In this document: piece after piece, positions 33,150 to 42,195 of the stretch
How positions within the stretch are numbered: the first letter of the stretch is position 1
Layout of the letters: each line of letters opens with the position of its first letter
Source of the DNA: Pontibacillus halophilus JSM 076056 = DSM 19796
GTDB lineage: Bacteria; Bacillota; Bacilli; Bacillales; BH030062
Length of the DNA: 64,000 nt
NCBI RefSeq assembly: GCF_000425205.1
Contig: NZ_AULI01000010.1
Span: 1 to 64,000, forward strand
Reading direction: 5' to 3'
Position numbers and translations under genes: made by a program
Notes under the pieces: model-generated
The model's database searches: none
The model's input: the letters and a program-made list of their open reading frames with translations, nothing else
Told to the model about the DNA's origin: nothing

Positions 33150-33911
33150 ATGTCGACGACCATTTATGCGCATCGTGGTTCTAGTGGGTTGTCACCAGAG
33201 AACACAATGCCCGCATTTCAGCAAGCTGAGCAATTGGGAGCAGAAGGAATTGAAACTGATGTCCAATTAACGAAAGACAAAGTTCCAGTACTCATTCATG
33301 ATGAAACAGTAGACCGTACAACCAATGGGATGGGCTACGTTAAGGACCTCACATACAATGAATTGATGCAGCTTGATGCAGGAAGTTGGTACGCCGAACG
33401 TTTCCAAGGGACAAAGATTGTTTCACTAGAGGAGTTTCTGAGTTGGATCAAACCGAAAGACTTTGCGATTAACTTAGAGTTAAAGAACAACATTGTCGAT
33501 TATCCAAATCTTGAAGCGATTGTGCTTGAGCAGTTACGTACCTTTCAACTGGAAGAACGTACCGTGATCTCAAGCTTTAATTCAGAAAGTATAAAGAGGT
33601 TTCGATCTTTAGCATCAGACGTGGAACTTGCGTTATTATCATCAAAGAGAATGGAAGACCCGCTCCGAAACCTAACTGAATGCGGCGCGAATGCGTTCCA
33701 TGCCAATTACAGATTACTTACCAAAAAGCTTATGCAGCAATGCGACCATCATAACGTCCCGTTACGCATTTATACGGTCAATCGCCCTTCTCGAATGATG
33801 CGTTGCTACAATTTAGGCTGTGATGGGATTTTCACCGACTTTCCTCATTTATCGATGGAGAAGAAAGAGCTCCACCACCATCAACAACTTCGGAAGAAAG
33901 CCAGTCAATAA
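33150..33911 (+). CDS. Glycerophosphodiester phosphodiesterase
   Basis: 253 residues, cytoplasmic (no signal peptide). It splits glycerophosphodiesters to glycerol-3-P and an alcohol. GDPD motif: IYAHRGSSGLSPENTMPAF (4-22, catalytic His), EGIETDVQLTKD (metal Glu/Asp), PVLIHDETVDRTTNG (second His). Later come INLELKN, VISSFNSESI and the closing GCDGIFTDFP. ATG 33150 has AGGAGGGTGG upstream. It is divergent from the RocB-like gene. The stop codon lies in the loop of the terminator. Confidence 0.94.
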   Translation: MSTTIYAHRGSSGLSPENTMPAFQQAEQLGAEGIETDVQLTKDKVPVLIHDETVDRTTNGMGYVKDLTYNELMQLDAGSWYAERFQGTKIVSLEEFLSWIKPKDFAINLELKNNIVDYPNLEAIVLEQLRTFQLEERTVISSFNSESIKRFRSLASDVELALLSSKRMEDPLRNLTECGANAFHANYRLLTKKLMQQCDHHNVPLRIYTVNRPSRMMRCYNLGCDGIFTDFPHLSMEKKELHHHQQLRKKASQ

Positions 33912-33918
33912 GACTGGC
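33900..33918 (+). terminator. Terminator of the phosphodiesterase gene, stop codon in the loop
   Basis: GCCAGTC (33900-33906) pairs with GACTGGC (33912-33918), then a T7 run. The TAA at 33909-33911 sits in the loop. Confidence 0.85.
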
Positions 33919-34039
33919 CTTTTTTTATTTCCTAACACTATAACACAGGCAGAAGAATGGTTCATTACATTATATTGTTAATTATTTTAAATATTTCATC
34001 TTCCCCCAATAAAATTCATAACGATTCCACCCCTACATC

Positions 34040-34055
34040 ATGTAAACCCTTACAT
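34040..34055. promoter_or_regulatory. Inverted repeat in the gapN upstream region
   Basis: ATGTAA-ACCC-TTACAT, a perfect 6-base inverted repeat about 75 bases upstream of the -35. The inner part resembles a cre site but lacks the central CG. It shares arms with the repeat upstream of doxX. Confidence 0.4.
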
Positions 34056-34128
34056 ATGATAATTTTATACTTCTTATAATAATTTTCAGTAATAAAGCCT
34101 TTTCATCCGTATTAAAAAGTTATATTTT

Positions 34129-34157
34129 TTGCAAAATCACTCAAGAAAACTTACAAT
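34129..34157 (+). promoter_or_regulatory. Promoter of gapN
   Basis: TTGCAA (34129-34134), 17-base spacer, TACAAT (34152-34157). The interval from 33930 to 34248 holds this promoter and no ORF. Confidence 0.68.
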
Positions 34158-34248
34158 AACGAAGTGTAACCATAAATGGTTTGAGGAACTATATACCATG
34201 ACAGAATCATTCGATGAACCAGCCTAAATTTGCAAAGGAGTTTTCTTA

Positions 34249-35688
34249 ATGACTACAAATACAGAAACAATTAAGACGCTAATAAATGGTCAATGGGCAG
34301 AAAGTGCCTCTGAAGCAACGATTGAAATTAAAGCTCCACACAATGATGAACTAATCGGACGCGTTCCATCTCTTTCTCAAAACGAGTTGAACGATTCCAT
34401 TTCTAAAACCGTAGCTGCACAAGAAGACTGGGCTACTAAATCCATTCAAGAGCGTGGCTCTATCCTTCTAAAATGGGCTGATATTCTTGAAAGCCGTAAA
34501 GAAGAACTAGGCGCTACAATTATGAAAGAAGTAGCGAAGAAGAAAAGTTCTGCTGAAGGTGAAGTAACACGTACAGCTGACTTCATTCGTTACACAGTTG
34601 AAGAAGCATACCGCCTACACGGTGACGCACTTCGTGGCGATTCATTCAAAGGTGGGTCTAAGAAGAAGATTGGCCTAGCTGAGAAAGCTCCATTAGGTAC
34701 AATCCTTGCAATTGGACCATTCAACTACCCAATGAACCTTTCTGCATCTAAGATTGCTCCTGCCCTTGTTATGGGGAACAGCGTAATCTTTAAGCCAGCT
34801 ACACAAGGTGCAATCAGTGGAATTAAAATGGTTGAAGCACTAATTGAAGCTGGTCTTCCAGCAGAACTTGTTACACTAGCGACAGGTCGTGGCTCTGTCA
34901 TCGGTGACTTCCTTGTTCAGCACCCATCTGTAGACATGATTAACTTCACTGGTGGTACAGCAACAGGCGAGCACATTTCTAAGCTTTCTTCCATGATTCC
35001 AGTCGTTCTAGAGCTTGGTGGTAAAGACCCTGCCATCGTTCTTGAAGATGCAGATCTTGATAAAGCAGCTAAAGAAATTGTTGCAGGTGCTTACTCTTAC
35101 TCAGGTCAACGTTGCACAGCAATCAAGCGTGTACTTGTAAAAGACGAAGTTGCTGATGAACTTGTTCAGAAGATTGAAGCGAAAGTGAAAGATCTTAAAG
35201 TTGGTATGCCAGAAGACAACGCCGACATTACGCCATTGATTGATGACAAGAGCGCTGATTACGTTCAAGGTCTAATCGACGAAGCGAAAGAGCAAGGCGC
35301 AACAGTTGTTGCTGGAGACAAACGTGACGGTCGTCTTCTAAACGCTACACTTCTTGACAATGTGACAACTGAAATGCGCATTGCTTGGGAAGAGCCTTTC
35401 GGACCTGTCCTTCCAATCATCCGCGTATCTAGCGAAGAAGAAGCAGTTCGCATTGCGAACGATTCTGAATACGGTCTTCAAGCAAGCGTGTTCTCAAACG
35501 ATACTGACCGCGCAATGCGTATCGCTGAGAAACTTGAAGTTGGTACGGTACAACTGAACGCGAAAACGGAGCGTGGTCCAGACCACTTCCCATTCCTAGG
35601 AGTTAAATCTTCTGGTCTTGGCGTTCAAGGTATTACAGAAGCGCTACGCTCTGTAGTCCGCGACAAAGTTACAGTTATTAACATGTAA
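34249..35688 (+). CDS. gapN: NADP-dependent non-phosphorylating glyceraldehyde-3-phosphate dehydrogenase
   Basis: 479 residues. It oxidises glyceraldehyde-3-P straight to 3-phosphoglycerate, making NADPH and skipping the ATP step. Aldehyde-dehydrogenase fold with ILAIGPFNYPMNLS (Asn159), LELGGKD with catalytic Glu255, and SGQRCTAIKRV with catalytic Cys289. The GapN-specific TERGPDHFPFLGVKSSGLG lies near the end. Codon use is more uniform than in its neighbours (frequent GCT, GAA, CTT), suggesting high expression. It is a single gene with a promoter and a strong terminator. Confidence 0.95.
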   Translation: MTTNTETIKTLINGQWAESASEATIEIKAPHNDELIGRVPSLSQNELNDSISKTVAAQEDWATKSIQERGSILLKWADILESRKEELGATIMKEVAKKKSSAEGEVTRTADFIRYTVEEAYRLHGDALRGDSFKGGSKKKIGLAEKAPLGTILAIGPFNYPMNLSASKIAPALVMGNSVIFKPATQGAISGIKMVEALIEAGLPAELVTLATGRGSVIGDFLVQHPSVDMINFTGGTATGEHISKLSSMIPVVLELGGKDPAIVLEDADLDKAAKEIVAGAYSYSGQRCTAIKRVLVKDEVADELVQKIEAKVKDLKVGMPEDNADITPLIDDKSADYVQGLIDEAKEQGATVVAGDKRDGRLLNATLLDNVTTEMRIAWEEPFGPVLPIIRVSSEEEAVRIANDSEYGLQASVFSNDTDRAMRIAEKLEVGTVQLNAKTERGPDHFPFLGVKSSGLGVQGITEALRSVVRDKVTVINM

Positions 35689-35696
35689 TAAAGGAT

Positions 35697-35720
35697 GGAG
35701 CTGTCGATTTAGACAGCTCC
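35697..35720 (+). terminator. Terminator of gapN
   Basis: GGAGCTGTC (35697-35705), loop GATTTA, GACAGCTCC (35712-35720), then six T's. Confidence 0.92.
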
Positions 35721-35906
35721 TTTTTTCTATTCCACAACCATTTCCCCACTCTTATGACAATATTCCCCTTCTATTTACTTTAACTATTCTGAAAACAACT
35801 CTTTTTCTTCCCACAGTGCGTACACTATGATATGTTAATTAAGGATATGTAACATAAATGAAATATATATTTAATATAAAGTAACACAATAGAAAGGACG
35901 TTACGG

Positions 35907-36794
35907 TTGAAGTCTCTATTTAATCGCGTCGTATTGTTTAGTGTATGCACCGTAGGATTCGTATCCTTTGTATCTGCTGCAGACCAAGCTAAACGCCCAA
36001 CTCCCCATGAGTATTCCAACGAAGAAAAAGGAAAACAGGAGAAATCCATTTCCCTATTACCTCTCGGAGATTGGATTTATCTAGATAATTTCTCGTTTGG
36101 CAGTGAAGAGATCCGCATTGAACAGCCAAACTCAACACAACCTATCCATGTTCTTAATGAAACCTATACCCCTGTTGAAGCCATCGTCAAAGGGGCCGAT
36201 TATATTCGATGGACGCTTTATCCAACTGATTCAAATGAACCTATTGCACATTTTTATGACACATCAGCTGCTCCAGTTTACTCCTTCAACTGGGTTAATG
36301 TTCCAACAGAAACAAGACGTCTTGTCTTATCTGGTAAAGTGGTCGATGAACCATGGGAAGAGATTCAGTCCTTCTATGTGAGAGGAGAATCTGGGGAAGT
36401 TCAAAAAGCTTCTTCTTCAGCACAGGGTTTGATTGCAACAATGCCTGAGCAGCAGAAGGAACTAAAAGAGACTCTTGCACAGTACTTAACGCTTACTTCA
36501 GAAGGAAAGTTCAGTCAAGCGTGGAGCTACCTTCATCCTACATCCAAAGAAGAGTCTTCGTCGTACACAGCAGATGAAATACGGAAGCGTTATTTAAGCC
36601 AGTCATCCACGTCTTCTGCTAGTGAGGTTGTTGGTGTTCAGCTATACAATCAGCTCACGATTCCTGGTTGCGAGTGTACAGAATCAAGTGTTGCTGAAGT
36701 AATTGTTCAGATGACGAATGGGAAGACGACATCGTTCTATGCGAAGCAAGATGAGAATGGTGAATGGAAGTTGCTTTGGTCTTACGGAGAATAG
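35907..36794 (+). CDS. Secreted protein of unknown function
   Basis: 295 residues from TTG 35907 behind AAAGGACG. A signal peptide covers residues 1-24 (basic start, VVLFSVCTVGFVSFVSA), with cleavage likely after SAA or SA. The mature part starts with a charged linker, then a beta-rich region (WIYLDNFSFGSEEIRIEQ, WTLYPTDSNEPIAHFYDTS). The C-terminal ~110 residues resemble a small SnoaL/NTF2-type domain: YLTLTSEGKFSQAWSYLHPTSKE and EVIVQMTNGKTTSFYAKQ, ending GEWKLLWSYGE. That fold call is tentative. Single gene with its own terminator. Confidence 0.7.
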   Translation: MKSLFNRVVLFSVCTVGFVSFVSAADQAKRPTPHEYSNEEKGKQEKSISLLPLGDWIYLDNFSFGSEEIRIEQPNSTQPIHVLNETYTPVEAIVKGADYIRWTLYPTDSNEPIAHFYDTSAAPVYSFNWVNVPTETRRLVLSGKVVDEPWEEIQSFYVRGESGEVQKASSSAQGLIATMPEQQKELKETLAQYLTLTSEGKFSQAWSYLHPTSKEESSSYTADEIRKRYLSQSSTSSASEVVGVQLYNQLTIPGCECTESSVAEVIVQMTNGKTTSFYAKQDENGEWKLLWSYGE

Positions 36795-36826
36795 GCAATT
36801 GTGAAGGAATAACAAATTAATCTAGA

Positions 36827-36860
36827 AGAGAGCGCCAAGATATTTTTCTTGGCGCTCTCT
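36827..36860 (+). terminator. Terminator of the secreted-protein gene
   Basis: AGAGAGCGCCAAGA (36827-36840) pairs perfectly with 36847-36860, followed by TTTTT. Confidence 0.9.
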
Positions 36861-36884
36861 TTTTATCTTTAGTAATAGGCGCGC

Positions 36885-37040
36885 ACCCAATTATACCTAG
36901 GGGTCAGAGGAAAAGGTTCGCTTTCCTGTGGACGCACTCCTGAGCCTCCTCGTTCGCTCATCGCTCTCTGTGGGGTCTCAGAAGCACGTACTTCCACGGG
37001 AGTCTCACCTTTTCCCTTCCCCCTTAAACAGTTAGGCTGG
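36885..37040. repeat. Structured Bacillales-type intergenic repeat
   Basis: About 150 GC-richer bases in an otherwise AT-rich gap contain GCTTTCCTGTGGACGCACTC, then GAGCCTCCTCGTTCGC, GGGGTCTCAGAAGC and TTCCACGGGAGTC. This order (GCTTTCC-G-GG ... GAGCCTCCTCG ... GGGGTCT ... CGGGAGTC) matches a repeat I recall scattered between genes in Bacillaceae such as alkaliphiles and Geobacillus. Its outer parts pair (GACTCCCGTGG against CCTGTGGACGC, imperfectly), and GGCGCGC/GGCGCGCC motifs lie near both ends. Only one copy is in the window. No ORF; the rest of the gap to 37201 is featureless. Confidence 0.6.
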
Positions 37041-37201
37041 CGCGCCAAACTCTTATAAAGAACTCTCGTATTACTTAAAAAGTACTAACAACTGAATAAC
37101 TGTAATTTTATCCTCATCCTATTAGGGGGACAATTCTCACAACATAGTCGACTTTTAATGCTCGCCTATTAGCTGTTCATGTTGCGATAACTATCAAGCA
37201 A

Positions 37202-38212
37202 CTACTGCTGTGCAAACAACTCTTCGATAATTTCGATCGTTCGTAGGGCTTCTTCTGGTTCTACAGGTACAGCTGCGTTATGCAAGATGGCGTTGGCCAT
37301 AACGGTGTAGAAGGTTTCGTAACTTCCAAGTTCAGTTTCATACTTGATCCCTTCTGGATATTCGTCGTTCACGAGCGTGCCATTTGTTGATGGGTCTTCT
37401 TCTCCCCATCCTTCGTCACCAGGTCCCTTTCCTTCCTTAAGCATAGCTTCTTGTTGGTCCATTCCATATTTAACATAGCTGCCTGTAGTACCGTGAACTT
37501 GTAGCTTCGGTCCTAGATGACGAGTTAAGGAGCTACTGTGGAGAATCACTTGTAATGTTCCATAGTCTAGTCTGACATGGAAGTAGTCATCCACCGTTCC
37601 TTCTTCGCGTTGAATGCGCACATCACCTTTAATATCTTCAGGCTTGCCAAATAGTGAAATCGCTTGGTCAATCAAGTGTGCTCCTAGGTCGAATAAGATT
37701 CCCGCACCTTTGCCTGGTTGCTCCCGCCACCGCTGTCGAACTTCTGGACGGTAACGGTCAAAGTGGGACTCATATTGAACAACCGTTCCAAGAGCACCTT
37801 CTTCAATAAGCTTCTTCGCTGTTAAGAAGTCGCTATCATAACGTCGATTCTGATAGACACTCAATTTCACGTTGTGCTCTTTAGCTAAGTCAATCAGCGT
37901 TCGCCCTTCTTCAGCAGTCACAACAAATGGTTTATCAATCACTACATGCTTCCCGTTTCGTATGGCACTTTCAGCGATTGGAAAGTGCAATTCATTCGGT
38001 GTAGCGATGACGACTAAATCAACACAATCACTTGTAACTAGCTCTTCTACGGTCGTGACATGCACCTTGTCCCCTAAAGCCTTATGTACTTTCTCTTCAT
38101 TTGAACTTGCTACTTGTGTAATTTCGTATGTATGGAGTCGTTGAAAGAAAGGTGCATGGAACGTCGCACCTGAAAATCCAAATCCAACAAGCCCTACTCG
38201 TATCGTACTCAT
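37202..38212 (-). CDS. Gfo/Idh/MocA-family oxidoreductase
   Basis: 336 residues. N-terminal NAD(P)-binding GLVGFGFSGATFHAPF (8-23), then VIATPNELHFPIAESAI and the EKP-like block VVIDKPFVVTAEEGRTLI. The C-terminal domain has the active-site-type GILFDLGAHLIDQAISLFG. Members interconvert sugars, inositols or trans-dihydrodiols; the substrate cannot be told. ATG 38212. It is divergent from the GntP-family permease gene, so an acid-sugar link is conceivable. Confidence 0.9.
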   Translation of the reverse strand: MSTIRVGLVGFGFSGATFHAPFFQRLHTYEITQVASSNEEKVHKALGDKVHVTTVEELVTSDCVDLVVIATPNELHFPIAESAIRNGKHVVIDKPFVVTAEEGRTLIDLAKEHNVKLSVYQNRRYDSDFLTAKKLIEEGALGTVVQYESHFDRYRPEVRQRWREQPGKGAGILFDLGAHLIDQAISLFGKPEDIKGDVRIQREEGTVDDYFHVRLDYGTLQVILHSSSLTRHLGPKLQVHGTTGSYVKYGMDQQEAMLKEGKGPGDEGWGEEDPSTNGTLVNDEYPEGIKYETELGSYETFYTVMANAILHNAAVPVEPEEALRTIEIIEELFAQQ

Positions 38213-38368
38213 CTAATCCCCCATTTCTATCTGTGTATACATGTACTCTACCACAAATTTACGGTAGATACGTGAGGGAAAGCTTTGTCCTTATTCTCTA
38301 CCGCATGAAATCCTACCCTTTCACACATAACTATAAGGAATGAATTGTGGGCAAAGGACTGGTTCTAT

Positions 38369-39688
38369 ATGCTGAGTTTTATCGGTTTAATAGGAGGGCT
38401 TGCCCTTCTTGTTTACTTAACACTTAAAGGGATGAACTTGCTTGTCGTAGCTCCATTTTGCGGCTTGTTTGTCGCACTCTTAAGCGGGTTATCCCTATTT
38501 CCCCAGACCAGTGAAGGCGATACAGCGGACTTTCTGAGCAATTACATGAATAGCTTCGCTGATTTCGTATCTTCTTGGTTTCCTATGTTCTTGCTAGGTG
38601 CCATATTTGGGAAAGTAATGGAGGACAGTGGGTCTGCTCAAAGTGTATCGAAGTGGGTCATTGGGAAATTAGGTATGGAACGCGCCGTTCTAGCGATTGT
38701 ATTGGCTTGTGCCTTATTAACGTACGGAGGAGTAAGCTTGTTTGTTGTTGCCTTTTCTGTCTATCCTATGGCAATTAGTTTGTTTAAACAAGCCAATCTT
38801 CCTAGACGTTTCATCCCTGCCACGCTTGCATTTGGATCGGTTACGTTCACAATGACGTCTGCTGGCTCTCCAGAAATTCAGAACTGGATTCCAATTGAAT
38901 ACCTTGGAACGAGTCCTTATGCGGGTTGGGAAGTTAGCATCATTGTAGCCATTTTCCTAGCTGGTGCGGGGTATTGGTGGCTTAAGAAGATGATTCAGAA
39001 GGCGAAAGATAACGGAGAAGCCTTCGAACAGCGTGAGGACGACCCAGATGTAAGTGATCGTGAGTTGCCGAATCCGATTCTTGGAATTCTTCCGCTAGTA
39101 GTCGTCCTGCTATTATCTTTCACCTTACACGATACACTTGAGAAATCAGCTCTTATCGTTGCTCTTCTCGGAGGAAATATCGCTATTTATATACTTAACC
39201 GTAAATACTTCCAAGACTTTGGTGAAGCACTATCAGAAGGAACGACAGGTGCGCTTGTCGCCATTGGAAACACAGCTGCTGTTGTCGGATTTGGTGGAGT
39301 TGCCCAAGCATCTCCTGCCTTCCAGCAAGCAGTTAATGCCATGACGAATATACCGGGCAGCCCCCTCGTTGGAGGAGCAATCGCTGTAAGTATTATTGCA
39401 GGGCTAACCGGGTCAGCTTCAGGTGGGCAGGTCATTGCGCTCCCAATCCTCGCTCCCCACTATTTGGATATGGGAGTCAATCCAGAGGCGTTGCATCGTT
39501 CGATTGCGATATCCTCAGGAGCATTGGACTCTCTCCCACATAACGGTTATGTGGTCACGACCATTCGTGCGATCTGTGATGAAACCCACCAACGCGCGTA
39601 CTGGGCCATGGGTGCCTTGACCGTCGTCTTACCTCTTATAGGAACCGCACTAGCTATTTTGCTCTTCTCATTCGGTTTCGGATTATAA
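38369..39688 (+). CDS. GntP-family permease
   Basis: 439 residues, about 12 membrane segments. It opens LIGGLALLVYLTLKGMNLLVVAPFCGLFVALLSG, typical of GntP/CitM-type carriers for gluconate, other hydroxy-acids or hydroxybutyrate. SNYMNSFADFVSSWFPMFLLGAIFGKVMEDSG, LTYGGVSLFVVAF and TGSASGGQVIALPIL follow. ATG 38369 (AAAGGA upstream) gives the usual family start; a TTG at 38345 is an alternative with its own AAGGA. Substrate unknown. Confidence 0.88.
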   Translation: MLSFIGLIGGLALLVYLTLKGMNLLVVAPFCGLFVALLSGLSLFPQTSEGDTADFLSNYMNSFADFVSSWFPMFLLGAIFGKVMEDSGSAQSVSKWVIGKLGMERAVLAIVLACALLTYGGVSLFVVAFSVYPMAISLFKQANLPRRFIPATLAFGSVTFTMTSAGSPEIQNWIPIEYLGTSPYAGWEVSIIVAIFLAGAGYWWLKKMIQKAKDNGEAFEQREDDPDVSDRELPNPILGILPLVVVLLLSFTLHDTLEKSALIVALLGGNIAIYILNRKYFQDFGEALSEGTTGALVAIGNTAAVVGFGGVAQASPAFQQAVNAMTNIPGSPLVGGAIAVSIIAGLTGSASGGQVIALPILAPHYLDMGVNPEALHRSIAISSGALDSLPHNGYVVTTIRAICDETHQRAYWAMGALTVVLPLIGTALAILLFSFGFGL

Positions 39689-39690
39689 TA

Positions 39691-39727
39691 AAAAGGCTAA
39701 GAGCTTATCTAAAGCTCTTAGCCTTTT
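39691..39727. terminator. Shared bidirectional terminator
   Basis: AAAAGGCTAAGAGCTT (39691-39706) pairs perfectly with 39712-39727. It closes the permease gene and, in the other direction, the ABC operon, whose stop codon starts at its edge. Confidence 0.92.
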
Positions 39728-40464
39728 TATTCGTTCAATAAGTTTAAGAATTGCTTCGTCCGTTCGTGTTGAGGGTGTTCAAAGATGTCAGAAGGCGTAC
39801 CTCTTTCAATGACGTGTCCGCCGTCCATGAACAGAACCTCGTCTGCCACTTCTTTAGCGAAATTCATTTCGTGGGTCACTACAACCATCGTCATCCCTTC
39901 ACGTGCCAGGTCTTTCATGACTTGCAGAACTTCTCCTACTAACTCAGGGTCAAGCGCAGAAGTGGGCTCGTCAAATAGGATCACTTCTGGGTCCATGGCA
40001 AGTGCTCTTGCAATTCCGACGCGCTGTTCTTGTCCACCAGAAAGTTGAAATGGGTAGTACTGTTCTTTATCTCCTAAGCCAACTTTCTGAAGAAGTTCAG
40101 AAGCTTTCTTCTGCGCCTCTTCTTTCTTCCGTTTTTGGACGGTAATCGGTCCTTCCGTCACATTCTGTAAGGCAGTAAAGTGAGGAAACAGATTGTACGT
40201 TTGAAAGACCATACCGGTTAGGCGGCGCAAGGAACGAATGTCCTTCTTAGTAATGGTCTCAGTGAAATCTAAGGTTTGGTCGTTAATAGTCAATACCCCT
40301 CGATTAGGTGTTTCAAGAACGTTTAAACAACGAAGAAGGGTTGTTTTCCCTGAACCAGATGGGCCTATGATCACAACGACTTTCCCTTTATCAACGTTCA
40401 AGTCCACACCCTTTAGCACCTTTAGATTTCCAAACTGAATGTGTAAATCTTTAACAGATAGCAT
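39727..40464 (-). CDS. Polar amino-acid ABC transporter, ATP-binding protein
   Basis: 245 residues. Walker [10 protein letters not shown] (34-42), Q-loop [10 protein letters not shown], signature [15 protein letters not shown], Walker [14 protein letters not shown], and switch His in VVTHEM. It belongs to the GlnQ/TcyC-type family that powers import of polar amino acids or cystine. The residue after LSGGQ is Glu where Gln is usual. Last gene of the operon, 12 bases after the permease. Confidence 0.93.
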   Translation of the reverse strand: MLSVKDLHIQFGNLKVLKGVDLNVDKGKVVVIIGPSGSGKTTLLRCLNVLETPNRGVLTINDQTLDFTETITKKDIRSLRRLTGMVFQTYNLFPHFTALQNVTEGPITVQKRKKEEAQKKASELLQKVGLGDKEQYYPFQLSGGQEQRVGIARALAMDPEVILFDEPTSALDPELVGEVLQVMKDLAREGMTMVVVTHEMNFAKEVADEVLFMDGGHVIERGTPSDIFEHPQHERTKQFLNLLNE

Positions 40465-40476
40465 ACTTTGGTCTCC

Positions 40477-41190
40477 TTACGTTTTCACATATCGGTTTAG
40501 GCGATTTTCGACCTGGTCCTGTCCTAGAGAAAGAACAAAACAAATCACCCAATATATAAAGGCTGCTTCTGTATAAAGAAGCAATGGTTCGTAGGTGTTC
40601 GCTACAATCTCTTGAGACTTACGAAACATCTCCGTAACAAGAATTGTAGAAGCGAGAGACGTATCTTTCACAAGACTAATAAATGAGTTTGACAATGGCG
40701 GAATTGAAACGCGAGCAGCTTGTGGCAGGATTACTCGCTTTAATGCCTGCCCATATGTCATCCCAATAGAAGATGAAGCTTCCCATTGTCCTTTCGGGAT
40801 GGATTGAATGGAAGCACGTATGATTTCAGATGCATACGCCCCCGTATTTAATGAGAACCCAATAACCGCTGCTGGGAAAGGGTCTATCTTCCAACCAATT
40901 GAACCGAAACCAAAGAATATAATAAAGAGTTGTACAAGCAATGGCGTACCTCGAATAATCGAGATGTACACACGGGCAATGCCGCTTAGAAGCTTGTTTC
41001 CGGATAACCGGAATAAGGCAGTTGTAACCGCAAGAATTAAACCAATGACAAAAGCAATGAGGGTCATTGGAATCGTGTATGTTAGAGCTCCTTTTACTAA
41101 AGGCCAGAACGAGCTTTGAGCAATATCTACATATCGTTCAAAGCCTGTTGCTGGCACAGAACCAATCAATATATTATTTAGAAGAGACAT
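40477..41190 (-). CDS. Polar amino-acid ABC transporter, permease
   Basis: 237 residues, five or six membrane segments. The His/Glu/Gln/Arg permease signature is visible: YISIIRGTPLLVQLFIIFFG and GAYASEIIRASIQSIPKGQWEASSSIGMTYGQ (EAA loop). It is close in feel to cystine permeases (TcyB/TcyL type). ATG 41190 lies inside the end of the binding-protein gene (17-base overlap), so translational coupling is likely; GTG or TTG a few bases up are alternatives. Confidence 0.9.
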   Translation of the reverse strand: MSLLNNILIGSVPATGFERYVDIAQSSFWPLVKGALTYTIPMTLIAFVIGLILAVTTALFRLSGNKLLSGIARVYISIIRGTPLLVQLFIIFFGFGSIGWKIDPFPAAVIGFSLNTGAYASEIIRASIQSIPKGQWEASSSIGMTYGQALKRVILPQAARVSIPPLSNSFISLVKDTSLASTILVTEMFRKSQEIVANTYEPLLLYTEAAFIYWVICFVLSLGQDQVENRLNRYVKT

Positions 41191-41983
41191 CTTCACCAAA
41201 CCACTTGTTCGATATTTCTGCTAACGTGCCATCTTCTTTCATTTCTTCAAGGGCTCCGTTTACAGCTTCTACTAGCTCCTCATTGCCTTTTCTAAATGCA
41301 AATGCATTCTCAGATGCATCCTCTTGACGGTCTACAATTTTGGCTTTTACACCTTCCCCTTTTTGGTTAAGGAAGTCGAGTACAGAAAGACGGTCATTGA
41401 CAGTTGCTTCAGCGCGGCCTGTTTCAATTAGTTGCATCGCAGGGTTAAATCCTTCAACACCTACAATGTCAGCACCGTATTCTTTAGCAATATCTCCATA
41501 GTTACTTGTAAGCGATTGTGCTGCTTTCTTACCTTCAAGGTCCTCAAATGTATTGATGCTCGTGTTATCTTTACCTACCACTAGCACGGCAGAAGTATAC
41601 GTATATGGTGTAGAGAAGTCATATTTCTCTTTACGGTCTGGTTTAATTCCGACTTGGTTGGCGATCATGTCAAATCGTTCTGTATTTAAACCAGCAAACA
41701 TGGAATCCCATTTAGTTTCATTGAACTCTACTTCAAGATCTAGACGCTTCGCAACTTCACGCGTAACCTCTACATCGTAACCTGTAAGTTCATCATTTTC
41801 ACCGTGGAATGTATATGGCGGATAAGTACCTTCTGTTCCAACTGTTAGAACGCCTTTTTCTTTGATTTCATCGTATAAGCTTGCGCTATCGCTAGAGCCT
41901 TCGCTGCTCTCATTTCCACTGCCACATGCAGCTAGTACAACGAGCAGAAGTGCGCTTATAAACGAGATTGTTAATCGTTTCAT
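41174..41983 (-). CDS. Polar amino-acid ABC transporter, lipoprotein binding protein
   Basis: 269 residues. Lipoprotein signal with lipobox VLAAC (Cys20), then an acidic serine linker and a family 3 solute-binding domain: GVLTVGTEGTYPPYTFHGEN, LTGYDVEVTREVAKRL, WDSMFAGLNTERFDMIANQV, RAEATVNDRLSVLDFL. Cystine or another polar amino acid is the likely ligand. First gene of the operon, behind GAGGAAAA and the promoter at 42046-42075. Confidence 0.93.
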   Translation of the reverse strand: MKRLTISFISALLLVVLAACGSGNESSEGSSDSASLYDEIKEKGVLTVGTEGTYPPYTFHGENDELTGYDVEVTREVAKRLDLEVEFNETKWDSMFAGLNTERFDMIANQVGIKPDRKEKYDFSTPYTYTSAVLVVGKDNTSINTFEDLEGKKAAQSLTSNYGDIAKEYGADIVGVEGFNPAMQLIETGRAEATVNDRLSVLDFLNQKGEGVKAKIVDRQEDASENAFAFRKGNEELVEAVNGALEEMKEDGTLAEISNKWFGEDVSSK

Positions 41984-42045
41984 CGGTTTTCCTCCTCAAT
42001 TTCAATTAAAACCCAGTAAGTTGATGTGAATTAAAATGCTTTATT

Positions 42046-42075
42046 ACTATACACATTGGTTTGAATGACTGTCAA
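42046..42075 (-). promoter_or_regulatory. Promoter of the amino-acid ABC operon
   Basis: On the minus strand TTGACA (42075-42070) and TATAGT (42051-42046) with an 18-base spacer, 62 bases before the start codon. No T-box or S-box structure fits in the short leader. Confidence 0.78.
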
Positions 42076-42175
42076 TCAAAAAACTTATTATAGTTTGTGT
42101 AGCCCTTTATAAAAATATAAGGGTTCTAATCGAAATACAATTTAAACGCTCATAGTTGAAAAGCACATAACAAAA

Positions 42176-42195
42176 GCTCTCCTATAATAGAGAGC
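42176..42195 (-). terminator. Terminator overlapping the end of the PAT-like gene
   Basis: GCTCTC (42176-42181) pairs with GAGAGC (42190-42195), followed by TTTTG on the minus strand. The TAG stop lies in the loop. Confidence 0.7.

Noticed and set aside
34040-34055. cre site upstream of gapN
   Set aside because: TGTAAACCCTTACA resembles cre but lacks the central CG that CcpA requires; kept only as an unassigned inverted repeat.
42000-42180. Possible T-box or S-box riboswitch upstream of the amino-acid ABC operon
   Set aside because: The promoter lies only ~60 bases before the start codon, too short for either element, and no terminator hairpin is present in the leader.
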